Positions 1 through 7,835 of a stretch of DNA of 64,000 nt are shown here, piece by piece. Position numbers and translations under genes: made by a program. The stretch spans positions 434,001-498,000 of the forward strand of contig CAKKNE010000005.1 of the NCBI GenBank assembly GCA_918797485.1. Direction: 5' to 3'. The first letter of the stretch is position 1; every line of letters starts with the position of its first letter. The stretch is from Pelagomonas calceolata (lineage: Eukaryota > Sar > Pelagophyceae > Pelagomonadales > Pelagomonadaceae). The notes under the pieces are model-generated. The model worked only from the letters and a program-made list of their open reading frames with translations. It made no database searches and was not told the origin of the DNA.

Positions 1-1
1 C

Positions 2-136
2 CAGCCGCTGAACGACTGGCGGGTCAACGACGTCACGATTGTGACCGGGATATTCAAGGGCTCGGCCTTAAAACCCTGGCAGGACGTTGGTGACTCGAAA
101 CTTAGGTCACAGAAGCCATGCTGCGCCGTCTCGTGA
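2..136 (+). CDS. C-terminal end of a DUF285 (BspA-like) repeat protein, cut by window edge
   Basis: The frame is open from the window edge to a TGA at 134-136. It begins with the string PLNDWRVNDVTIVTGIFKG, which has the pattern of DUF285/BspA-type repeats (a W-x-V-x-x-V-T core followed by an F-x-G-x-x turn). These repeats stack into leucine-rich-like surface or secreted proteins and are abundant in stramenopile algae. Only one repeat plus a short tail is visible, so length, targeting and start are unknown. It converges on the FKBP gene, with 52 bases between stops. The identification rests on one short repeat and is moderately sure. Confidence 0.5.
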   Translation, partial: QPLNDWRVNDVTIVTGIFKGSALKPWQDVGDSKLRSQKPCCAVS

Positions 137-188
137 CCCCGCGCCCGCACCATCTAGATATACTAGTAAGATAAATTAACAAAAGTCG

Positions 189-758
189 TCAGCGCACGCG
201 CACGGCGCCCTTGTTCTTCTCGACCTCGCCGGCGAGCCACGCCTCGAAGCCCGCGCGGTCGCCGTGCTTCGCGGTTTTCTTCTCCCGAAAGGCCTCCTTG
301 GCGTCGAACTTCTCGAGCTGCGCCGCGCGCCAGCTTTCTAGTTTCGTCACGTAGCGGTCGAATTCATCAGCCGTATAGAAGGCCTTCTTGCCGTTGATCG
401 CCAGCACCTCGACGTCAAAGACCAAATCAGCGTCCTCGGGGATGACGGGCGGGTGGCCCTTCTCGCCGTACCCGTAGTCCGACGATATTTTTAGAGTGGC
501 CCGCTGGCCCAGCGACAACTTCATGACGCCCTCGTCCCAGCCCTTGATGACCTGGCCCGTGCCGATCGTAAATTCGAACGGCTTGTCCCGGTCCCTCGAA
601 CTGTCGAACTTCGAGCCGTCCTTCGCCAGCGTTCCGGTGTAGTGCATGCGCAGCGTGTCGTTCTTCTTCGGGAACGTGGCGCCGTCTCCTGGTTGTGCAG
701 TGGCGCAGGTCGTGTCGACCTCGACGCCGCGCTTGAATTTTTCCGTGAGGGCGGCCAT
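189..758 (-). CDS. FKBP-type peptidyl-prolyl cis-trans isomerase
   Basis: A 189-residue protein with one FKBP domain at about residues 22-122. It catalyses prolyl cis-trans isomerisation in protein folding. The FKBP12 landmarks are all present in order: HYTG, KFDSSRD, a [12 protein letters not shown] core holding the Val-Ile-Trp pocket, the SDYGYG loop and a final LVFDVEVL strand, so the site looks active and able to bind FK506-type ligands. After the domain comes a charged 65-residue tail rich in Lys and Glu that FKBP12 lacks; it may be a helical partner-binding extension. No signal peptide is seen, so the cytosol is the likely site. The gene diverges from the one starting at 1174. Confidence 0.95.
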   Translation of the reverse strand: MAALTEKFKRGVEVDTTCATAQPGDGATFPKKNDTLRMHYTGTLAKDGSKFDSSRDRDKPFEFTIGTGQVIKGWDEGVMKLSLGQRATLKISSDYGYGEKGHPPVIPEDADLVFDVEVLAINGKKAFYTADEFDRYVTKLESWRAAQLEKFDAKEAFREKKTAKHGDRAGFEAWLAGEVEKNKGAVRVR

Positions 759-1006
759 GGTCTTGCGTCGTGTGCTGCTCTATCTGTCGCTGCTTATTGT
801 CTGTCGCTGCTTTATCGTCTGTCGCTGCCTTAGCGTGTCGCGGTGGCGGCGTGGCGCTCTCGGGCTGGAGAGCTGGTGTTGTTGTTGTGATGCAGGCTTC
901 AAGCGCTCGCGAGCTCACGCTGCGTATAGTAAGCAATGCAAATGCAACACCGTGTGATTGTATGAGAGCTTGCAGCGTGTTTTTTAGAACTCGACGCCAA
1001 AAAGTT

Positions 1007-1029
1007 GCTAGCGGCAGTAACACACTAGC
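1007..1029. promoter_or_regulatory. CTAG-palindrome promoter motif
   Basis: This is a GCTAGCG...ACACACTAGC arrangement in the divergent gap between the FKBP start (758) and the start at 1174. Near-identical motifs recur in most other gene-start gaps of the window, for instance at 3607, 7669, 15503, 25200, 26421, 39737 and 42372. The function as a promoter element is inferred from this placement only. Confidence 0.5.
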
Positions 1030-1173
1030 CATTCGAAAACTGTGCCGGCTTATAGATTGATTACAGGACCTGCAGGGCAGCTGCAGCCATTAGAATTGGC
1101 GCGTCGATCACTCCTCGCAGCCTACTAATCGCATCACGCGAAGAGAGCCGCTTCTGAGGCCAGTCTCACAACC

Positions 1174-1722
1174 ATGGCCGCCGACGCCGTCTCCATCCGC
1201 GTTAGGGTAGGCGACCGCGACCACGCCGTGCTCTGCTCGAGCGGCATGCTGGTGGACGAGCTCCGCTACGTGCTGGGGAGCGCCTTCGAGGTCGACGCGG
1301 CGCACATCGCGGGCCTCGTGAGCGACGCGGGCGTCTGCAGCCCGCTGTCGCTGGTCGCGCGGGCGCCCCAGGCCTTTGCGTCCAACACGTACACGCTGCT
1401 GGTCAAGCCCGAGGCCTTCACGGAGAGTAGTGCGGAGCCGGCCCAGCCGCCCCAACCGACGCCGCTCGCGACGATCGCCGGCGCCGCCAACTTAAATGCG
1501 GTCGACGTCGACGACGCGATGGCCATATTGCGGGAGCAGAGCGACGCGAGCGGCCGCCTCGACAAGGCGGCCTTCGTCGTGGGCCTCGAGGCGGCGCTGG
1601 GGGACAACCAGACGCCGCGGAGCCGCGCGGCGCTCGCGGCGCTCTTCGACGTCGTCCGCTCGCGCACGGCGATCCACGCGGCGACGCGCGTGCCGCCGGA
1701 CTGCGTCCGCGCGCGCGCGTAG
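1174..1722 (+). CDS. Uncharacterised protein with ubiquitin-like start and EF-hand-like segment
   Basis: This 182-residue frame has the strong GC bias of its neighbours. Residues 5-75 read like a beta-grasp (ubiquitin-like) fold, with alternating hydrophobic strands and no diagnostic motif. Residues 108-160 (DDAMAILREQSDASGRLDKAAFV...ALFDVV, quoted in parts) resemble one EF-hand-like helix-loop-helix, as in calcium-sensor proteins. The match stops just where a second EF-hand would be expected to start, and the last 20 residues look unrelated. The gene may be truncated or have a missed 3' intron. It converges on NAR1 with about 70 bases between stops. No function can be assigned. Confidence 0.6.
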   Translation: MAADAVSIRVRVGDRDHAVLCSSGMLVDELRYVLGSAFEVDAAHIAGLVSDAGVCSPLSLVARAPQAFASNTYTLLVKPEAFTESSAEPAQPPQPTPLATIAGAANLNAVDVDDAMAILREQSDASGRLDKAAFVVGLEAALGDNQTPRSRAALAALFDVVRSRTAIHAATRVPPDCVRARA

Positions 1723-1795
1723 ATGCTGTCGCGCCTAAGGCCCTTTTTCGTCGACGGCGTCGTCATAAATCACATTACTCACACCTAAGAAGGAC

Positions 1796-3402
1796 TCACC
1801 ATTTGTTGCCGAGCGACAGCGACGAAGAAGCCGAAGTGTCCGCGTCGGGCACGCGGTGGTGCCGCGTGTGGAGCCGCGGCCGCAGCGCCGCGCGCTGTGC
1901 AGGGTCGTCGCTGGCCCGTGGGTCGTTGGTCGGCGCTTCGTGCACCTTGAGAAGTGTCGCCGCGACGCGACTCTGGGCCTCGTCGCGGCTCTCCTTCTCA
2001 CCTTTCAACAGCCCGCCGCCGTTCGCGCAGCCGCTCTGTGTGTGTAAAACGCGGTAATGGGCCCTCCCCATCGACGGGACGAGCGCCCAAATCCCACCGC
2101 GTGCGGTTCGTGCTCTCGCGCCGCGAAGAGGGGTGAGATTCTCTACTATTGAAGAAGGGTCACCGTGACAAGTCAAGGGCGCTTTGTTGATTGACGACGC
2201 GGGATACGCACGGGACAGGCGAGCAATTCCACGAAGTCGTACTGGGGCTTTGGCCGCTTCAGCGCGGCGACGACGCGCTGCACGTTCCGAAACCCCGTCG
2301 CGATCGCGAACTTGAGCGGTCGCAGACCCGGTCTCTCTAAGGTAGCCTCGACGACGTCATTATTCCGACCGCGCTTCCACTCCGGCTCCTTACCAGCCAC
2401 ACACCGAAAGACGAAGTCCGCGTACCCACCTGACACACTTTGCGAGTGGGCGTGGACGCGCGTGTCCCGCGCATCGGCTTCCGTCGGGACGGCTTGCGTC
2501 GCCTCTAACCTATCGGCACCGATGGCCTCCACAAACTCAGTCAAAGTTAACACGAGACTGATATGAGGCACGTCGTCGTCCATGAGGTCGCGGCGATATC
2601 CCTCCAATTTTTTGTCGGCGCAGGCTCCCACATAACAAACGGCCGCATCTTGTACGACGGCCGCGGCGGCGGCCATCGGCGACTTTGTTGAGGATAAATA
2701 AGGCAGCGCGTGCGGCGCCGTCTTTTCCAGAAAACAGACCGTGCCGGGGCACTGCGACGTGACCAACGGTAAAGGGGCCTCGGTCTTCGGCTCGACAGTG
2801 TACGAGATGACCTGGTTCGTTTTCGGATCTTTGTAGGACGTCGAGGAGACGGCTACTGTTGGTGGAGGTGTTTCTCTAGATGCTGGTAGACCGGCGTCCT
2901 CTCTCGCAAGCCGTCTCTCGAACTCGTGCAGCGTCTCGAGCAGTTGTAAATCTTGCGCGTCCGTCGCGGCGACGACCCTTCGAACGGGCAACGCTGCAGT
3001 GCAGGCCGTCCGCAGTCGCGCCAAGGCTTCCGCGGGCGTCGAGTCGAACTTTTGGGCCACCGAAGCCAAGGCAGCTCTATCAATAACAACATCGACGGGC
3101 CGCCCTTCGTTACAGAGTATCCCAAGCTTCGGCGCGGCCTGCTCCGCCAGGAGCACGGACTCGGCACTCGTCACGCACCCGGAACACGCCAAGCAGTCGG
3201 ACACGGACACCTGAGCCGAACCGTTCGTCAGCGCCTGGATGGGGCCCGCGGGCGTGAATCCTACATTATTATCGTCCTCGGCCTCGAGCGTGATGCGCTT
3301 CCGCGTCGCTTGCGTGTCTCTCGCCAGGACCTCGGGCTTCGTGCACGACGCGCCCAGTCCGATCGCGTCCGCATCTAAGTTGGCGAGGAAGATGGAGGCC
3401 AT
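1796..3402 (-). CDS. NAR1: Cytosolic Fe-S cluster assembly factor NAR1 (two exons)
   Basis: Exon 1 is 3402-2212, the intron 2211-2036 (GTGCGT...CACAG, 176 bp) and exon 2 2035-1796. The protein (about 476 residues) is an iron-only-hydrogenase-like member of the CIA machinery, which delivers Fe-S clusters to cytosolic and nuclear apoproteins. Family signatures are the N-terminal SDCLACSGCVTSAE cluster site, SQCPGTVCFLEKT, STKSP, a C-x7-DKKLE stretch and the split motif ACP|SGCANGGG. The C-terminus keeps LRPRLHTRHHRV, like the LHTxYH end of NAR1/CIAO3. The intron falls inside the cysteine motif, so splicing is needed to complete the cluster ligands. A Ser replaces the usual Gly in CPGGC. The gene diverges from the start at 3876. 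Confidence 0.93.
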
Positions 3403-3606
3403 CTTCTACCGTCGTCGCCGGCTTTCGCGCGTCTCGCGGCGGCAAGCGTGCGCGCGCCGCTGCTTTTGTCGCTGGCAAGTCTGTGCAGGTCAGCGGAAGG
3501 CACAGGCTCGCGACGCGCTTGCGTGCGGTCCTTGTGGGTCCTCGCTGCCGATAAATGCGCGGCGTAGAAGCGCGCAGATTGCGTCCGTCTCGCGCCAGAG
3601 ATGAAA

Positions 3607-3630
3607 GCTAGCGGCATGTAAGACACTAGC
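3607..3630. promoter_or_regulatory. CTAG-palindrome promoter motif
   Basis: GCTAGCGGCATGTAAGACACTAGC-type element (24 bases, partly quoted: GCTAGCG and GACACTAGC) midway between the divergent NAR1 (3402) and LU-protein (3876) starts. It is the clearest copy of the repeated gene-start motif. Confidence 0.55.
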
Positions 3631-3875
3631 GCGATGTTTCCATCGAGAGGGCTCCACAGACGGCCACAGACCTGCGGCGGAGGCCTCGGAGCCGCAAGAA
3701 GGAGGCCGAGCCCGACGCGAAGCGCCAGCCTTTCGGTCCGCTACGCGAAGGTACAGCGGTCCCAGACCGCCACGGCACGCAGCGTTCGACCGCGCAAGGC
3801 AGCGCTCGGCGACCGACGCCAGACGCACCGGGAAGCAAGCAGCGAGGCTGCCCCCCACACGACCAGCAGAGATCC

Positions 3876-4778
3876 ATGGGCTGGGCCGCCGCGCTGCTGG
3901 GCGCGGCCCTCGTCCCGACCACACATGCGGGCCTCTTCACGGCCTACCATGTCAATGTCGTGAACCGGACGCACGCCTACATTAACACCACTCATAACGA
4001 ACCGTGGTGGCGGCGGCGACGTGAGGTGGAGAAGCCGCGTAAACGGAGATGGTGGCACCTTCGTAGACAACCGGAACCCGAACCAGAGACGTGGTGGGAC
4101 TGGTTCTGGGCAAAACCGGCGGAGCCCCCGACCCATCTACCGTGGTGGCGCGGCGGCGGCCACGACGATTCCATATTGAGGCCGCCTAGTTACTGGGCCG
4201 CGCTCGAAGAGAAACAGAAACAACAACGGCCCTCATGGTGGCGTCGAAGACTCCAGGCCGAAGCCGCGAAACGATCCTATGGCGTGGACAACTACAAGGG
4301 CACGACGTGGGGCGTCGCCGTCGGCGCGCAGGCCGACCAGAACTACCCGATCGGGGGGTTGAGATGTTATTACACGGTGAAAGGAGGCATAAGTGGTGGC
4401 TGGGCCCTGGCGGTCGACGAGCCGCAGATCAACAAGGCCGGGAACAACCAGAAGGCAATTCTGTGTCCCGAGGGCCAGAACAAGTTTTGTGTAAGGACAG
4501 AAGTCCTGAGCCTCCAGAACATCGAGTGCGGCTGGACGGAGTTCTACGGCGACCGCACGGAGTTCACGCCCTCCGAGGACACGGGGTGCATCTTCAAAAA
4601 ATGCGCCTCGACGTGCAAGGAGGACAAGATGACGGTCTACTCGAACTACATCGAGAAGTACCGCGAGGCGGCGCCGTACAACCGGGACACGCTGTGCTGC
4701 AAGACGCACTACTGCAACGCCGCTGCGGGGGTGGTCCCGTCTGTCTTGCTGGGGTTCGTCGTAATACTCTTTACTTAG
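3876..4778 (+). CDS. Trp/Arg-rich secreted protein with Ly6/uPAR-like domain and GPI-type tail
   Basis: This 300-residue protein starts with a signal peptide (MGWAAALLGAALVPTTHAG). Residues about 40-130 are low complexity, with repeated Trp-Trp plus Arg clusters (PWWRRRR, RRWWHLRR, TWWDWFWA, PSWWRRR). From about residue 160 comes a Cys-rich domain that starts LRCYY and ends LCCKTHYCN, the closing CCxxxxCN signature of three-finger Ly6/uPAR folds. It is followed at once by small residues and a hydrophobic C-terminal tail (VVPSVLLGFVVILFT), the layout of a GPI-anchor signal. It is therefore probably displayed on the outer cell surface. The role of the basic aromatic region (membrane or glycan contact) is unknown. 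The domain call is by eye. Confidence 0.7.
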   Translation: MGWAAALLGAALVPTTHAGLFTAYHVNVVNRTHAYINTTHNEPWWRRRREVEKPRKRRWWHLRRQPEPEPETWWDWFWAKPAEPPTHLPWWRGGGHDDSILRPPSYWAALEEKQKQQRPSWWRRRLQAEAAKRSYGVDNYKGTTWGVAVGAQADQNYPIGGLRCYYTVKGGISGGWALAVDEPQINKAGNNQKAILCPEGQNKFCVRTEVLSLQNIECGWTEFYGDRTEFTPSEDTGCIFKKCASTCKEDKMTVYSNYIEKYREAAPYNRDTLCCKTHYCNAAAGVVPSVLLGFVVILFT

Positions 4779-4812
4779 GCTTCGGCGACGGTTGCACATC
4801 ATTCGGGTTCTG

Positions 4813-4938
4813 CTATGAAAGACGCCGCCACCGATGAATCGGCGACGCGCGGTGCTAGCCTAGTAGCACCGTGATACTCGGGGCGACGGCGTCCGAGGGC
4901 CGGGGGCGTGGCGGTCGTGGTGGCTAGGCGGCCTAGCT
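4813..4938. repeat. Dispersed intergenic repeat with two palindromes
   Basis: The convergent gap holds two things. One is a segment resembling, in reverse orientation, the sequence at about 26290-26400: both contain CTATGAAAGA, then CCGATGAATCGGCGACGCG, then a CTAG...AGCACCGT stretch. The other is the 16-base palindrome GCTAGGCGGCCTAGCT at 4923-4938, repeated exactly at 23533-23548. Both palindromes lie between convergent genes. Confidence 0.5.
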
Positions 4939-4969
4939 CTAAGCAAAGCAACAGAGATATATGCTCACG

Positions 4970-5938
4970 TTAGTCCTCCTTCGTGTGGTGCGACAGCCGG
5001 TGCAGCAGCCATCTCGCCCTAGTCCAGGGCCAGGGGAAGTGGCCCAACACATGACCTCTTTGTGCTCGGTCCACGCGCAACGACGCGATGATGAGCGGTA
5101 AGGCCGCCGCCGCGCCCGCGATCAAAAAGCGGACGGCCCAGTCGTCCAACAGGCCCACGGGTATTTGCTCCGCGACAGCTCTAATCGCCAAAGCTCGCAA
5201 CAAAGCGCCGACGAGCGTCACTCCACCAAACATGGACCAGGAGACGCCCGCCGCGCCGGCCAGGGCACACGTCGACACGCCCGGCGCGGCCACGACGGCC
5301 GCCAGGGCCGCCGCTTTACTCATGGGCGCCGAGGGGAGCCACTCGTCGACGTAGCGCTGGCCCCGCAGCCTGCCGAGAGCGAAGCAGGCGCTGTCCTCGG
5401 CTGTCCGTCGTAGGACCACCACCAGGAGCCACGGTAATAATGGAAATTGGTGGGTCAGGAGGCAGTGCGCGTCGTTCGCGTTCAAAGACAAAGCGGCCAG
5501 GGGGTACTCGCGCGCTAATAATGGCGAGCAGAAGTCTCCGACGAGTCCAAGAACTTTGAGCGACGCGGCGGCCGCGTCGACGAACGTGATCGTATTCGCA
5601 TTCGCGGCGCAGCGGAACCGGATGGCCAGGAAGGCCGTCGTCGGCTTCGCGCGGGGATAGAAGCTCTTTAGTAATGATTTGAGTTCGGCAGCATCGGCGC
5701 AGTCCTCCGCCCTCGCGAGCTTATCGTCGATGGCATCATATGAAACCGGTTCGATACTCAATATGGTGAGCTCGGCGAAGGTCTCGCCTTGACAGGTCGC
5801 GGCGGCCCTCATGCCGGGCCGGAGGCCGTCGACGTCGGTGTTCGAGTCGAGCTCGCCGACTAACCTCGTGGTTGCGGTCTTGCTTCCATCCAAGACGGCG
5901 TCTCTCAATGAACTGTGGAAGTCGAGTCTTGGCAGCAT
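4970..5938 (-). CDS. ASCH-domain protein with C-terminal membrane segments
   Basis: The chosen start (Met at 5938, MLPRLDFHSSLRD) sits at the beginning of the ASCH match; the frame stays open to 6076 with a Met there, so a longer form with a basic leader is possible. Residues 1-110 match the ASCH beta-barrel: SGSKTATTRLVG-like ligand strand, LRPGMRAAATCQGETF and a yP...FLAIRF end. ASCH domains bind RNA or modified nucleosides, and some are hydrolases. The remainder (about 210 residues) contains three or four hydrophobic stretches, for instance PLLPWLLVVVL, GVTLVGALLRALAI and FLIAGAAAALPLIIASL, suggesting membrane insertion. An ASCH-membrane fusion is unusual and the role is unknown. Confidence 0.72.
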   Translation of the reverse strand: MLPRLDFHSSLRDAVLDGSKTATTRLVGELDSNTDVDGLRPGMRAAATCQGETFAELTILSIEPVSYDAIDDKLARAEDCADAAELKSLLKSFYPRAKPTTAFLAIRFRCAANANTITFVDAAAASLKVLGLVGDFCSPLLAREYPLAALSLNANDAHCLLTHQFPLLPWLLVVVLRRTAEDSACFALGRLRGQRYVDEWLPSAPMSKAAALAAVVAAPGVSTCALAGAAGVSWSMFGGVTLVGALLRALAIRAVAEQIPVGLLDDWAVRFLIAGAAAALPLIIASLRVDRAQRGHVLGHFPWPWTRARWLLHRLSHHTKED

Positions 5939-6286
5939 CGTGGGTTTTGGGCTCGCCGCGTCGGCAGCTCGCTGCGCCAGACCCTGGGGCTGTGCTTCTC
6001 CAAGCTGCTGCGAGGTGCCGCGCACACGGTTTTTGCGCTCGCAGAGGCTCCGCTGCGACAAATGATCGTGCGTCAACGTGGTTTTACGTGCGTTTAGCGC
6101 TTGCCGCGGCTTGCTCCAGGCGAAAACTGGATGGCATCTCCCTGCACCACAGCGGCTCTGCCTTTGTGCACGACGCGACTGAGTGTCCTTGGGAGTCCTC
6201 CAGCTGGCTACGACGTGGAATCGAGCTCTGGGACCGGCTGCTCGGATGTGGCACCGTGAGCAATAAGCCGTCGCGGCAGCAATGCC

Positions 6287-7483
6287 ATGATCAGCACATG
6301 GCTCCTCTGCTGCCTCCTGGCAACGCGCGCGAGCAGTGGACCGGGCATCGCATGGCGACTCGAGGTCGGCTGTGACATCAATGGCTTCTTCGTTGAGCTT
6401 TTAGGCCTGCTGCCCGCGCTCGAAACCATTATTCCCGGTGGCGTCGTCGTCCGCGGCCTGCGATGCGACGAGCTAGAGCTCGCGAAGCTCTTCCCGGAGG
6501 AGGCCGCGGCCGTCGCGCGAGCGACGTTGCGAGACGACGACCCATCAGTGCCGGAGATCGTGCACGGGCGCTGCGGCGAAGGAGCGACGCACGAGCGGCT
6601 GCCGGCCTACGTCTACGGCCAGTTGCGGCCGCGCGCTGCGCGCCTTATGGTGGAGCGCACGCGCGGTGCTGGCGATGCGGAAGTTTACAGCTGCGCGGCG
6701 CGCGCCGCGGTGGTCATCGCGCCGACGCAATGGAATGCCGAGCAATTTGGCGACCGCGCCGTCGTCGCGCCCGAGGCCGTCGACCCATCATTGTTCTCGC
6801 CGGCCGCGGCCGCACGCGACGACGACGCGCGCTCGTCAATCGAAGCGTTGCTCGGGCCGAAGCCGGCGTTTCGCGTGTTGTCTATTTTCAAGTGGGAGCG
6901 CCGCAAGGCCCCGGACGTGCTGGTGGATGGGTTCTTCCGCGCGTTTCGCGACGCCGACGCGGAGCTGGTAATCCACGCTTATCGCCCCTCCTGGGAGCGC
7001 GGCGACCAAGACCTCCGGCGCGTCGCGGAGAGAATGCGGCCCGCCGGAAATGAAGCGCGCCTGACGTGGCTGCGGGGCGTTCAGCTCTCTCGCCGCGAGC
7101 TCCGGGCGCTATACGCTGCCGTGGACTGCTTCGCCCTGCCGACGCGTGGCGAGGGCTGGGGCCTGCCCGTCCACGAGGCTCTGGCGATGCAACTGCCGAC
7201 GGTCGTCACTGGTATAGCGGGGCCGCTCGATATCACGGGCGGCAACGGCACGGCGTGGCTCCTCGATCCGGGCGGCCGCGGCCGCGACGGCCTGGCGCGG
7301 CCGCGGCCCGAGGACCTGGCGGCGGCGTTGCGCGCGATTCGCGACGATCCGGCTGAAGCTCTGAGGCGGGCGACTGCCGGGCGCGAGCGGTTGGCTCGCC
7401 TGTATTCGCCGGCCGTCGTGGCGCGACGGTTCGTGGAAGTGCTGGGTTCTGGGTTCTTTCTTCCTCGCGATGGTGAGCTTTAA
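6287..7483 (+). CDS. GT4-family glycosyltransferase (GT-B fold), secretory
   Basis: This 398-residue protein opens with a hydrophobic leader (ISTWLLCCLLATRASSG), suggesting entry to the ER/Golgi. The C-terminal half is a typical GT4 nucleotide-sugar domain: FKWERRKAPDVLVDGF, a GVQLSRRELRALYAAVDCF strand-helix, and the E-x7-E motif within PTRGEGWGLPVHEAL (about residues 283-297). The last contacts the donor sugar nucleotide in retaining glycosyltransferases. The acceptor-binding N-terminal half is poorly conserved, so the substrate cannot be named. A start further downstream is unlikely because the leader fits immediately after the ATG. The gene stands alone, with 350 bases to the next. Confidence 0.88.
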   Translation: MISTWLLCCLLATRASSGPGIAWRLEVGCDINGFFVELLGLLPALETIIPGGVVVRGLRCDELELAKLFPEEAAAVARATLRDDDPSVPEIVHGRCGEGATHERLPAYVYGQLRPRAARLMVERTRGAGDAEVYSCAARAAVVIAPTQWNAEQFGDRAVVAPEAVDPSLFSPAAAARDDDARSSIEALLGPKPAFRVLSIFKWERRKAPDVLVDGFFRAFRDADAELVIHAYRPSWERGDQDLRRVAERMRPAGNEARLTWLRGVQLSRRELRALYAAVDCFALPTRGEGWGLPVHEALAMQLPTVVTGIAGPLDITGGNGTAWLLDPGGRGRDGLARPRPEDLAAALRAIRDDPAEALRRATAGRERLARLYSPAVVARRFVEVLGSGFFLPRDGEL

Positions 7484-7668
7484 GTGTGTGTTATGTTTCA
7501 GATTTGAAGGGAACGCGGAGCCGACGCCTCCCCGCGTGACTGTACACCCGGCCCGCCCCCGACCCTCAGCCCACGCTGTCCACGCTGCTCCGAAGTTTGC
7601 ATGCAGCCCGAATTGGCGTTTTGTGGGGAGATATATACCGAGTTTCGTGCGATTATCCTAGAACAGGC

Positions 7669-7691
7669 TAGCTTATAGGGATACTAGCTCG
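7669..7691. promoter_or_regulatory. CTAG-palindrome promoter motif
   Basis: GGCTAGC...ACTAGC pair about 145 bases upstream of the RSH start. It is a weaker copy of the recurrent gene-start motif. Confidence 0.35.
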
Positions 7692-7835
7692 CACAATCTT
7701 CTTGTGCGCTGCGCCAGTTGCGGGCACACCGAGCGCCCCGCGCTTCGATCAAAAGCTGCCGGTGTCACTGGCCCACCGTGCTGCGTCCAGGAGGCCGGAG
7801 TAGCGCGGTCGTAGGCGTAGCTGACAGCGGTCAAA

